In this document: in pieces, positions 23,301 through 32,746 of the stretch
How the letters are laid out: each line of letters begins with the position of its first letter
How positions within the stretch are numbered: position 1 is the stretch's first letter
DNA from: Cryptomeria japonica
Lineage: Eukaryota; Streptophyta; Pinopsida; Cupressales; Cupressaceae
Length of the DNA stretch: 64,000 nt
Assembly (NCBI RefSeq): GCF_030272615.1
Contig: NC_081409.1
Span: forward strand, 529,764,291-529,828,290
Direction: 5' to 3'
Made by a program: the position numbers and the translations under genes
Notes under the pieces: model-generated
The model's database searches: none
Told to the model about the DNA's origin: nothing
What the model saw: only the letters and a program-made list of their open reading frames with translations

Positions 23301-25174
23301 TCAGTCATGATAGTATTTCATTACGGACACAAACAATATGGGATTAAAGCTTGTTCCCAATTTTTAATTATGGATGCTAGGATTATTGCCAATTAGTAAG
23401 GAGATTATTTTCCGCTGATTATTTCATCATGTAATCTATTTTGACGTTGTAGGGAAGTAGGTGAAGTAATAAAAAAAGGAGTGGCATGTAGTATGGCCAC
23501 GGATTCTGACACAATAAGCATGCATAAGAAGTGTGAGTGAATGGAGGACACTTCATTTGAACATTTCCGATTGTCATTTCTGTGTTATGATGTTGGAACT
23601 TGCTTCATACAGGCAAGATTGGGTCGTCTCTTCTGTTAGGGTTTTTTTGTGGTTTATTCGCATCTCTGTGAAAGCTAACTAGATATTACCATGAGGTGGC
23701 ATCACTGCTTTTCAGGATTTTGTGCTTATGCTTCTGGTTGTCACTGATGTTTGTGTTACACAGCATCCATTGGCTTAGAGAGCCATGGTCCTGTTACAAT
23801 ATGGAAATACTTGACTCCATAAGGACACCCCAGAATGATTCAGTTTCAGTATACTCCACGCATCCTTATTCGTAACACAAGTTATCCAATACCACCGAAT
23901 ATCCTTAATTTATAATTTTTTTTTGTTTTTGAAGTCCATGTATTGTTATTTGATAAAGGTCATCAGCTATTTGTCAAGAAGCCCCGAATTCAAGATCACA
24001 TTATTCTTGAACAGAAGGAAATAATCTTTGGTTCAATTTTATTATAAGGGCATTTGAGGAAATTGCACTTAATCATATATACAGCATATATATGCTAGTA
24101 TAGATATCTTAATACATAGTTTATTAAGTTTTTTATATATGCAATTAGACATAATTTATTAAGTTTTTTATATATGCAATTAGACATAATGATTTTTGAA
24201 ATTGACATGTAAATGACCATCAAATTAATGTTAATGAGTTTTACACTGGGCTCCCCCTTGTTGCCATAGTCTTAATACATCCATTAAAAGATACCAAGAG
24301 ATTTTAATTTATGTAAGATATTTTGAATAGTTTATTGTTTTTATATTTGCAATTGGATATAATGATGTTTGAAATTGACATATAGACCATCAAATTAATG
24401 TTAATGAGTTTTACAGTGGAGCTCTCCCTTGCTGCCATAGTCTTAATACATCCATCTAAAAGATACCAAGAGATTTTAATTTATGCAAGATATTTTGAAT
24501 AATTTATTGTTTTTATATATGCAATTGGACATAATGATGTTTGAAATTTCGTTCCCCGCTTCTGCCATAGTAGTTTACACTTAATGGTAGACAAATAAAT
24601 CACGGTCAAATTTACGGGGCTTTCGTTACCGGCTCCCTCCATTATACTCCACTTGCTGTCAATGTAATTATGCCTATGAGCATAATCATTCCATAAGGAA
24701 ATCTTTGTATGAGCATTTAGTTCCATGATGTTTGAAAGCTGGTATTTGTTACGATCCCATTCCGATAAGTATTTCTTTTTTCTTGTTTCAATTAAAAATT
24801 ACATATGGCAGTTTCTACAGCAGCGTTATGCCAAGAATATTTTTCTGCTGGTTAAGAAAAATGATAACCTAGATTGTTTTAAGGGTATAGATGGTTCAAT
24901 TTGGCATTATTGAATCGTTTAGTTTCTGTACTTCTCTTTGTAACTTGACCGTGAATTTGCACTGAGAATGAATGTTTCGTGACTGGCCTTCTGTTTTGTT
25001 TTTCTCTGTTATATATAACTCAAGTTCTGGTTCCTGGATTATACCAATTTAACTCGAGTATCGGTGAATGACAAACCGCTATTGCAGGTAATGCCAGTGG
25101 AATGGAGAAGAGAGCATAGCCCGATTTCTGGAAAGAGCAAAACAGGAAGTCACTTCTCAAAGACGAAACAGTGA
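14356..25174 (+). CDS. Plant coiled-coil protein, six exons, 911 residues, function unknown
   Basis: Proposed exons: 14356-16089, 20217-20332, 20503-20785, 21007-21330, 22052-22243, 25088-25174. All introns are GT-AG and the frame is kept throughout. Residues 30-46 (ILASYVGIACALAVVGL) form a hydrophobic segment, possibly a membrane or signal anchor. A CPQC motif lies at 141-144, and long coiled coil covers about 60-320. QELDAFERQMRAKDERMEAF at 254-273 is a motif I associate with a plant-specific family of uncharacterised coiled-coil proteins (possibly the group with DUF7653; from memory, unverified). The C-terminal half is helical and Lys/Glu/Leu-rich, ending GSHFSKTKQ. No stops or frameshifts interrupt the model, unlike everything else here. 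The second ATG (14395) is an alternative start that keeps the hydrophobic segment. The small last exon lies 2.8 kb downstream; without it, reading through the donor at 22244 would end after VRI. Confidence 0.85.
17037..17186 (+). repeat. Two-copy 75-bp tandem repeat in intron 1
   Basis: Units 17037-17111 and 17112-17186 each begin GTCGTTAACCCTAG and contain TGTGCAAATGCACCTTTCGA. Only a few bases differ, so the duplication is fairly recent. Confidence 0.85.
17455..17516 (+). repeat. Two-copy 31-bp tandem repeat in intron 1
   Basis: Two units of AAGATC(G/A)AAGGTACAAGCA followed by AGTATACAAT, back to back. Confidence 0.85.
19380..19453 (+). repeat. Two-copy 37-bp tandem repeat in intron 1
   Basis: CTGGTTTGGTGAAGATGATC plus AAAAGATAGCAA(C/G)CAGA, repeated immediately with a single change. 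Confidence 0.85.
19901..20119 (+). repeat. Three-copy degenerate repeat at the 3' end of intron 1
   Basis: The core TACTTAAAATTCTTAGAATC then TAGGTGTTAT(A/G)GGATAAG occurs at about 19926 and 19974, with a more diverged copy at about 20070 (ACTCAAAATTCTTTGAATTT). The array ends about 100 bases before the exon 2 acceptor. Confidence 0.7.
22480..22990. other. Pyrimidine-rich block inside intron 5
   Basis: Strong C/T bias on the plus strand, including runs such as CACGCCCCCCCCTCC. It leaves a 120-codon plus-strand frame (22490-22852) with hydrophobic text such as PLFIAVLFAIFALYSSL. The bias alone can produce Leu/Phe/Pro-rich frames, and I see no start context or homology that would support a gene. 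Confidence 0.4.
24100..24550 (+). repeat. Diverged tandem repeat in intron 5, period about 190 bp
   Basis: The segment TTATATATGCAATTAGACAT, AATGATGTTTGAAATTGACA, CATCAAATTAATGTTAATGA and GCCATAGTCTTAATACATCC recurs two to three times, with a shorter 40-bp duplication at its start near 24120-24190. Confidence 0.75.
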
Positions 25175-25631
25175 CTGTATTTAAATTCCTTAATCGTGTG
25201 ATTAATGTATTTGTATATACACCTGGTATATATTATTAACTTTTAACATCAAAGAACCATCCATGTTATCAATTCATACCTCGTGAAGGGTTCTTCTGGT
25301 GTTGAGGCTTATGACAAATTAGGTGTTTCTAACTGTGTTGCATAGTGCCAATATCATAATATTTTCACAGCTGATCTATGTGCTGTTAGATCAAATATGG
25401 TAGTCAAGTGGAGAAACAATCACAGAACAAAAATTAAAATCCAAGCTATAGTATGTTTCTCTGCTAGTTTGCTTTTGGGTCTTCTGCTTACCTACATCTT
25501 AGCCCATTAAATTGATTTGGAGCCTCCTTAGATTTGCAAGATAAGCGTCCAGAGGAGTACAGAGAAGGAAAACGACTATTAATGATCAATACTGATTGAA
25601 TAGGCCAATCAACCTCTGCCCATGATAGGAG

Positions 25632-25746
25632 AAGCGGTCTAGCATAGGAAAAGTACGGTTGTTTGGATTCCGACAACTCGAAATGTCATTAGTGAAAGCG
25701 GTCTAGCATAGGAAAAGTATGCTTGTTTGGATTCTGACCACTCAAG
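25632..25746 (+). repeat. Two-copy 63-bp tandem repeat in the 3' flank
   Basis: AAGCGGTCTAGCATAGGAAA begins at 25632 and again at 25695, followed in both by AGTA(C/T)G(G/C)TTGTTTGGATTC. It may lie in the 3' untranslated region of the coiled-coil gene. Confidence 0.8.
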
Positions 25747-25777
25747 ATTCACGTACCTAAGAAATGTTATTATTGGA

Positions 25778-25981
25778 AATAAAAAAGCCTATATGGTTGC
25801 CGTTTTAGGCAAATGTATTTCTGTTTGATTACAATCTTTTGTGTTGCAAGAGAATTCATTTACTTCGAATTTTCACTCTGCTTTTTCATTTGAGATGGCT
25901 TTGGTTTTGAAATAAGAAGAAGGTACCCTATGTGTACATACGCTCTGCTTACCTTGGGGTTTGCCCCCAGATGTAAATAAA
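25778..25981 (+). terminator. Candidate polyadenylation signals
   Basis: AATAAA occurs at 25778-25783 and at 25976-25981, downstream of the stop codon at 25174. Plant signals are degenerate and no transcript evidence is available, so this only marks plausible ends. Confidence 0.2.
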
Positions 25982-26672
25982 TGACAGCCTGTTTCTGCAC
26001 TGGTGGCACTAAAGACAGAGACACTCTCCACTTCGGACATGATATGATTATATTAGGCGCGTTCTCATGATTTTGTTGTACTCCTTGAAAGTGCTTGGAT
26101 TTTGTTAATGATTGTTTATCGTTCTTGGCTCCTCCTATTCTTTTGAAATTGAGATGTACTGAGGAAAAATGGGATATATCTACAAAATTTCCTGCAAGCT
26201 TTGATATGCTAATGTCTGATGTGAATATTTATCATTTAATTACAGATTTTCTTTAAAACTAATTCAGATGATTGTTAATCTAGGTAGCAAAAATTACCAA
26301 GATTAAGCAAAGTAAGCTAACTACGCTGGCAAAATATTGTAGGACACTATAGAGGAACACCAATATAAGGAGGTCATGACGATTAAACTTCTCCGAATGA
26401 TTTTTTTATGACAATTAAACTTCTCCGAATGATTTTTTTTGAATTGATGATTTATCAGTTTACATATGAATATATGTCATGAAGACGACGTCTGTATATA
26501 TCTCAGCAAAATATGTAACAAAAATTAAACTATTATACTTTTTTTTTTAAATATATGTAAAATATGCTGAGAGAAATCTTATAATAAAAGAGAATCATCT
26601 CTAAAATAAATGTTCTTCTAAAATACTAAACACCAAGAATACAAATCCATGAGACAAGTAGTGAGGGTTCTA

Positions 26673-27110
26673 GGGGAAGAGCACCAGTAGTTGAGCACCC
26701 TAACTTCGCGCTTCTCAAAATCCTACGTAGAAATTTCAAATCACTCCCAATTTTTTACAGTAGCTTACTTGGCAAGTCCCCTACTTATAACTAAGCTTTC
26801 AGCAACACATCATCAAGTATGGTGCCACATCAGCATGCTTTTTGTCAAGGTGTCCAAAACAGGGCAAAAAAAAGTGAGACCAATAGGCGTGCAAAAGAGG
26901 CTCCAATAGTTGTGTAGCTAATATGGCATCACCTGATTGGTTACTTTTTACAATATTAGTACATTTCTTAACAACTATTGGTACATTTTCTAACAAAAAT
27001 TGATATTTTATGTTTCAAATAATAGGTTTTATTTGTTCAATTTTTGGAACAAAAAGTATCAACAACTCTCACAACAATTGATACATGCTCAATTATTGGT
27101 TCTCTTCCCC
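26673..27110. mobile_element. MITE-like element, copy 2 (about 438 bp)
   Basis: The left end is GGGGAAGAGCACCAGTAGTT plus GAGCA; the complement of the right end is GGGGAAGAGAACCAATAATT plus GAGCA, about 22 of 25 positions identical by eye. The interior shares segments with the element at 12567-12862 in inverted orientation. No coding frame. TA precedes the left end, but the right flank is TT, so the target duplication is not convincing here. Confidence 0.65.
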
Positions 27111-27318
27111 TTTTTTTATCTGGAGTAATAAAATAACACCTACACAAAAGTTGAAACATGTCATATTTCATGCATTTACTCGTCGTTTGCATGTCAAATT
27201 GTTTCAAAAAATGGATTTTTGTTTACGGACATTTTGATGTCATTATAGATGCCTCTTGGCATAATTATGATCCTTATATGATCAACAATCAAATAGTATC
27301 AACATATTAGACTATTAC

Positions 27319-28386
27319 TGTTAGGTCCCGGAGACAACTGAGAGGGGTGGGGGGGGTGTGAATCAGTTGTCTAATAAATTCAAACCAAAAACCAATTAAC
27401 CAACTTAATGCTTAATACCGGTAAACCAGTTAAGTATGTCGGTAGACAGTGTTAACAGTACATTGTTATATCGGTAAAGATTAATGCATGAAACATAAAC
27501 ATAAAGTTATCCACAACACATAACACCAATATTTGTACGTGGAAATCCTGTAAGGGGAAAAACCACGGTGGGAAACTTTACCCACAATCAGATGATACTA
27601 CTGCAGATAGTAAGTGTACATAAATGGGGTCTGCACATGCAGAAAGACCAACAACCTAGAGCTCACTGCTCAATTACAAAATGGGAGTCACACTGACTAC
27701 GGTTGGATGGTTAAATCCAATAAGAATGTACTATACAAAATAGCATCTTCATATGCTGGATTCAGTACCGGTGTAATGCTGATATGCTTCTACAGAAACC
27801 TAGCTTCACCTTCAAATGATGTCTTCGTGCATACCTTTGCTTAATCTCACATATACCTTCTCACAATTCTTCTTTGCATTCCACATTCGATCTTACAAAT
27901 AAGATTTTACATTTATACCACAACCTAAGACTAATTTTAGTAGGTCGGCTCTACAAGATATTACAATAAAAACATTTTATAAATAATATAATATCCGATG
28001 CAATAACCGATTGAACATGTTGGCTTAATGCATTTACAACAATAATAAATCATCTCTATAGCGTGCCATGCTGATCTGAAAAAGATAAGCCTGTCGGTGT
28101 AAACCTAGATAACCCTGGACCTATTTGTTGGTAAAAGCAAATATGCAAATATGAATATACCAATGATTAATTCTTCAAAACAAAGTGTCCACACGATGTC
28201 TTCGACATTACCAAGTGTCTTCCATATCATTCCAAGTGCTGGTGAATATTATATCCTGCCGGTGAACCATATACTAGTAACTATGCAATAGTTACTTGCT
28301 TGTCGGTGAATGTTGCTGGATCTCCAAAGTGCTAGTGTTTCAGTAGGTGTTGACATCAATGACAAAACCATACCAAAATACCAACA
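27319..28386 (-). repeat. Element C 3' LTR
   Basis: On the plus strand it begins TGTTAGGTCCCGGAGACAAC and ends CCAACA, the complement of a TGTTGG...CTAACA LTR. It contains GTAAGGGGAAAAACCACGGT and CTGAGAGGGGTGGGGGGGTG blocks homologous to the ends of the element B LTRs. Confidence 0.8.
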
Positions 28387-28387
28387 A

Positions 28388-28398
28388 TCTCCTCCTTT
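28388..28398 (-). other. Polypurine tract of element C
   Basis: TCTCCTCCTTT on the plus strand (AAAGGAGGAGA on the minus strand), one base inside the LTR. Confidence 0.6.
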
Positions 28399-28707
28399 GG
28401 CATTGATGGCAACACAAGATGGAAAAACCATCAAAGTGTCAAAACAGAAATGCCAAATACCAAAAACCAACAATCTCCTCTAAACAATTTCTCCCCTTGG
28501 GAGCAACATGTGTTTTCCAAAACCTTTTTTTTTTTTTTCAATACCAATCTCTCCTCAAAAGATAATGTGTTTTTCCATAGATATCTCTCCCCCTTTGACA
28601 TCAAATGCCAAAGTTAAAAAAATCAAGTTCATATACAGAAATCAATTAAGACGGTAGCATGGATAACAACATTGATAAAAAATCAATTTGAAGGTCATTC
28701 CCAATAG

Positions 28708-28710
<3 letters not shown>

Positions 28711-28763
<53 letters not shown>
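28711..28763 (+). repeat. (TC)n dinucleotide microsatellite
   Basis: An uninterrupted TC run of about 53 bases. Likely length-polymorphic. Confidence 0.97.
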
Positions 28764-28764
<1 letters not shown>

Positions 28765-29120
28765 GTACATTTGGGCCTAATTTTCGATGGCTAATTGTCG
28801 GATTTGCGACGACACAACGTTGGACTTCTGACCAACTTTACCGTCGATTCCGACGATGCCATTTGCGTCGGTCGTCCGACGATGTTATGAACTCCTCCGA
28901 CGGCGGCTATATTTGCACCCCTGGCCACAAATTTCGGTGGATTTCCGTTGGAATTTCGACGGATGCTATGTTTTCTCCTCGACGACTGTCCGACATGGAA
29001 GTGATGTCGGATATACAACATCCTTGTCGGATGTTTTGTTAGTTGTCGTCAGAATTCCGACGGCGAGAGATGATGTGGGTCAAACGGCTTTGCTGTCGGT
29101 GCATAAAAGCATTGAATGAG
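28764..29120. other. CGACG/CCGACG-rich island of unknown origin
   Basis: About 350 bases with many copies of CGACG, TCCGACG and TGTCGGA on both strands, far richer in CpG than its surroundings. The pattern resembles subterminal repeats of some plant DNA transposons, but I see no terminal repeats or transposase. Confidence 0.45.
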
Positions 29121-29570
29121 TTCTACTTTTAAAAATTGCATAAAACATTTATTATTTATTTGATTCAGTGTTATTTGCAAAAAATGATTATCAATGATGT
29201 TTCCTTTCTCCAAGAATTGTCTAGGATCTTTTCGTCAGATAATATGTAACATTGAATGACTAAATCTTTTCTTTACAAATGTTTATTTTATTTAATTATT
29301 ATCTGAGCGTGAATTAAAATTTATACCTGTACAGAAGCAGAACATACAAGTTGAAGAGTCACGTGCAAGCAAATTTCGTAAAAGAAAGCAAGCATACATT
29401 ATCTTGAATGCCATGGAAACAAGCTCATCAGCTGCCTAGAAGAGAGCAATTGGAGAAAAGCAGAGGAAAGTGTTAAAGGGTGATAAATAGATAGAGAGTA
29501 TGCAATACAAACAAACAATGTCTGGAGTGTGTGATGTGATGTCTCTAATTTATGTCTGGAGGGACTAACT

Positions 29571-30185
29571 GGTTTTGGAGTTCCTGCGAAACCTATTGGG
29601 CCACGCTTGGAGAAAATCAATGTGTTCATGCAAGGAGCACCTTTTTTCTATTATGAGAATGATGATTTTGCACCGAAGGATATTTGGAAGTCAATATCCA
29701 AAAATTTCTATAGTGTGGAATCAGAGTTGGCGGACTCGAAGTAATTTTCAGCTTTTAGAAAACCAAGAGGTTATGTACACAATCTCCCAATAGAAGGGCG
29801 ATTTCAAGCATTACCTCTCCCCCCCATGACTATTCAGGAAGCACTTCCTCAGACAAAGGACTATTGGCCTCCATAGGATCAAAGAAAAAAATTGAAGCAT
29901 AGACTCTAGACGATGTGGTGGTGTCCTTCGTGAAGAACTCTGCACTATAATTGAAAATTCATGAGGGAAATTGCAAGATAGTGAAGAGAAATACAATCTT
30001 GAAAAGTGGGAAGAATGGATCTTGGTTTGGGTGGGGCCAAGTCAGATGGCTCCTCTAGAGGTTGACGAGACAGAAATCATATTAGGATTTGAAAAAGATC
30101 ACACTCGTGGAACTTCGTGTGCGACTAATCGATTGCGTTGTTTGGGTAATGCATTCCAAATAGACACAGTTGCATACCATTTATT
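29571..30185 (+). pseudogene. DRM-type de novo DNA methyltransferase pseudogene (fragment)
   Basis: The text matches plant domains-rearranged methyltransferases: GFGVPAKPIG, GAPFFYYENDDFAPKDIW, a K-x-F-Y-S-V-E-S-E segment, RGYVHNLPIEGRF, LPLPPMTIQEALP, then EIILGFEKDHTRGTS and LRCLGNAFQIDTVAYHL. These cover the first part of the rearranged catalytic domain. The sequence stops just before the block that would carry methyltransferase motif I and the catalytic PC motif. Stops occur at 29742 and 29874, with frame shifts near 29890-29970. The fragment is intron-free, so a processed copy or a capture is possible. An intact DRM enzyme methylates cytosine in all contexts under guidance of small RNA. 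Weak DRM-like text may extend left to about 29330. Confidence 0.85.
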
Positions 30186-32361
30186 TGTCATACGAAACCT
30201 GATAAACTGTCGTCTTGCTTAGGGAATTATCGTCTAGTCTTTGATTTTGTGTCGTACGAAACACCATTGCATTCATCAGTTTGTCATCTGAGGAATACCC
30301 ATATGTTGTACGAGTCTAGACAACAACTCATATGAAATACTGCTAATATTGTCCTGAAGCTATTAAACTGTCATCCGGTCCTGTAAAACCTGCCATACGA
30401 ATCTCTGATTTTGTCAGTCCAGAATAGTCAAACTTGCCTAAAACAGTCTATAGTGAGCATAAAACTGTTTATCATCATTCTGAGCATAAACAAATCTGAA
30501 CAGTGTGCTTCTGTCGTAGTGTTGCACGATTTTGTCGATCATTTTTCAGCTAGTTCAATCAACCATTTATCAAACTTAAGTCACTTAGATAACGCCTTAC
30601 ACAAGATAGATTGTTCTTGAAACCAGATCGAGTCTTAGTCACTTCTCTTAAATCAAACTAGATAACTTAGATAAACGTCTTACACATGATAGATATTTCT
30701 TGAAACCAGACTAAATCTTAGTTTCTTCTCTCAATCAATACGTTAAACGAACAACTAGCTTTAAATTTGATCTTGACTTCTGCATCACAAATAGCTTTAG
30801 GTCACATCAGTCAATAAAAATGCATATTCAAACCAGAAGTTCTCATAAGAAAGATGTCAAAGGCAACGGACAATCCTTTTCATATAAAGATAATCCATTT
30901 CACATAGAGGATCCTCTCACTAATAAACCTTCATCATCATATATCCCAGTTTATGATCAACCCTTGTCTCCCACCATATCTGGAACAAAACAAGCAAGAC
31001 ACGCTACTAAACATAAAACTTATGACGATATCAGTATCCATGATACCGACAGTGATTCCTCGTCAAGTGAATCTGAATCCTCTGAACCTCCAGAAACTGA
31101 TATTCATAAATGTCAAAAGGATAAATATTTCCGAAAAATGATGAAGGTTATCATGGCTAGAGAAAAAGAAGACTATTTTCTAGAACTAGCAAAACAAGGC
31201 ACTTAACTTCTTATTGGTTATGACGTTGAGACCCTCATCACTAAAGAGGAAGAGACACCATTGGCAATGGTAAACAAATAGTTACGAGCGTTACGAACTG
31301 AGATCATAGAATTGAAAAAGAAGGATAAATCATCAAAACAATATTCTCTGGACACAATATGCCCATTTCCATTTGACAGAAACATTTGCATACCCCCATT
31401 TCCTCCACGAGCGGAGATCCGAAAATTTGACAAATATGATGGTAACTCAGATCCCCAAGACCATATCAGATAATTTTGTGCTTTATGTATGGAGTTCATG
31501 CATGACCAAACGTATCTCATGTGCCTTTTCTCGAGAAGTTTAGGAGGGCAAGCTATGGAATGGTTCTCAAGCCTACCTATGGGAATACAAACTTTTGAAG
31601 AATTAATCCAACTATTTCTACAACAATACTCCTATAACATTTGTCACCCAGCCACTATGATATAGCTTTGCAATACCAAACAGAAAACAAGAGCCCTTTC
31701 TCACTTTTCTCCAATGATGAGAAAGATGTTCTCTAGATATTCACGACCTATCCCAGATTCTGAGAAGATGGATATCTTTGTCAACAACTTAATCCCTGAA
31801 TCGAAATATAGTATCCAAATGCAAGTGCATCCATCATTCAACAAAATGGTAGAAAATGCCCTCAGGATGGAAGATTTGCTTATAAATAAGGGAGATATCT
31901 CACTTTGGAAAGAAACACAACCGAGATCTAGTTCCAAAGAAAAGAACAAATATTGGAAATATGGCAAAGACAACAACAAAAATGTTGTTAATAATAGAGT
32001 GGTAGACACTGTTAAAGAAAAATCAAAATCCACAATATTTAACTTGGCTAGTGGCATGCAAGCACTCAAAGCAGCTGAAACCGCAGCAAAAAATCCTCCA
32101 AAGAAATTAAAAGAGTGGTTTAAAGAGAAACCTTGGCTTTCGAAACCTAAACGCGAATTCACTCCTCTAGAAGAATCATACGAATCCGCTTTCAAAACTT
32201 TATTAGAAAACGATATGATAACCTTACTAGATAATTCTAGGCCATATGATCCGGAAGTTAAACAGAAATGGTGGAGAGAAAACGAATACTGTGAATACCA
32301 TCAAAACAAAGGTCATAACACAAACAATTGCATGAAGCTCAAGCATGAGATTCAAGATTAG
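30186..32361 (+). mobile_element. Ty3/gypsy leader-gag fragment on the plus strand
   Basis: Matches the complement of about 40648-42822 almost throughout, so it is a second copy of the 5' leader and gag of the gypsy element on the minus strand. It starts abruptly at TGTCATACGAAACC, directly after the DRM pseudogene, and ends abruptly at GAGATTCAAGATTA. No LTR is attached. Confidence 0.85.
30820..32361 (+). pseudogene. Gypsy gag pseudogene, plus-strand copy
   Basis: Starts MHIQTRSSHKKD and carries the same gag text as the minus-strand copy, but with stops near 31204, 31279, 31471 and 31663. The last part (31714-32361) is open and includes the C-x2-H-x4-H-x4-C zinc-binding segment (CEYHQNKGHNTNNC). 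Gag would form the retrotransposon particle and bind RNA. It breaks off shortly after the zinc segment. Confidence 0.8.
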
Positions 32362-32372
32362 CAGGTCTGTAG

Positions 32373-32746
32373 TCACAGTTGACAGTGGCTCAGACACAGC
32401 TTGCAGAGCGAGACCGACAGCTAGCGGACCTTAGAGCAGAGAGAGATCGTTAGTTAGCTGAGGTCAGAGCTGAGCGTGATCGTCAGCTGGTGGAGCTCAG
32501 GACAGAGCGCGATCATCAGGTCGCAGAGATGAGGGCAGAGCGAGATGCTCTTCAGCAAAAGGTTTTGCACCAGACCAGTTGGACAACTTATTACGTTGCG
32601 GCTTATAGCGTAGTTGTTCCTGTAGCGCAACAGGTTGTCCCCTACTCTCAGTACATGGCACAATCTGAGGGAGCTTGGGCACCGAGATCTAGGATGCTGG
32701 TCAACAGGCTCCACCTCCTCCACCACCTGGCGATGAGGGAGAGGTA
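32373..32746 (+). pseudogene. Coiled-coil reading frame with 33-bp internal repeats
   Basis: A frame of unknown origin beginning SQLTVAQTQLAERDRQ and continuing with repeated A-E-R-D-x-Q-L-A-E-L-R units, then a Tyr/Val/Gln-rich tail (TSWTTYYVAAYSVVVPVAQQ). A TAG at about 32453 replaces a glutamine codon. It may be the end of a retrotransposon gag or an accessory coiled-coil ORF. It is not similar to the gypsy gag on either side. Confidence 0.45.
32403..32562 (+). repeat. 33-bp coding minisatellite, about five units
   Basis: Units start at about 32403, 32436, 32469, 32502 and 32535, with the pattern GCAGAGCG(A/T)GA(C/T)CG(A/T)CAGC. Each encodes 11 residues of the form AERDRQLAELR, a hendecad coiled-coil repeat. 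Confidence 0.8.

Larger units (their letters stand above)
22244..25087 (+). other. Intron 5 of the coiled-coil gene (2.8 kb)
   Basis: Donor CCT|GTGAGA at 22243/22244, acceptor ATTGCAG|GTAATG at 25087/25088, phase 0. It holds a pyrimidine-rich block near 22490-22990 and a diverged repeat at 24100-24550. The joined reading continues VMPVEWRREHSPISGKSK to a stop at 25172-25174, which is why I prefer this model over reading through the donor. Confidence 0.65.
25175..26672. other. 3' flank of the coiled-coil gene
   Basis: No coding feature. Contains the 63-bp duplication, the candidate polyadenylation signals and a 33-bp tandem pair near 26378-26440 (GACGATTAAACTTCTCCGAA followed by TGATTTTTTT). 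Otherwise unassigned. Confidence 0.4.
27319..28660 (-). mobile_element. Truncated copia-type element on the minus strand (element C)
   Basis: One LTR (27319-28386), then a polypurine tract and a short internal stretch that matches the complement of the 3' non-coding end of element B, including the GTCAAAGGGGGAGAG-type segment. The rest of the element and the other LTR are missing; the match fades by about 28660, before the microsatellite. It is a member of the same family as element B, broken at its 5' side. Confidence 0.75.

Noticed and set aside
29571-30185. DRM fragment as a functional methyltransferase gene
   Set aside because: Two in-frame stops, frame shifts and loss of the segment with motif I and the catalytic cysteine.
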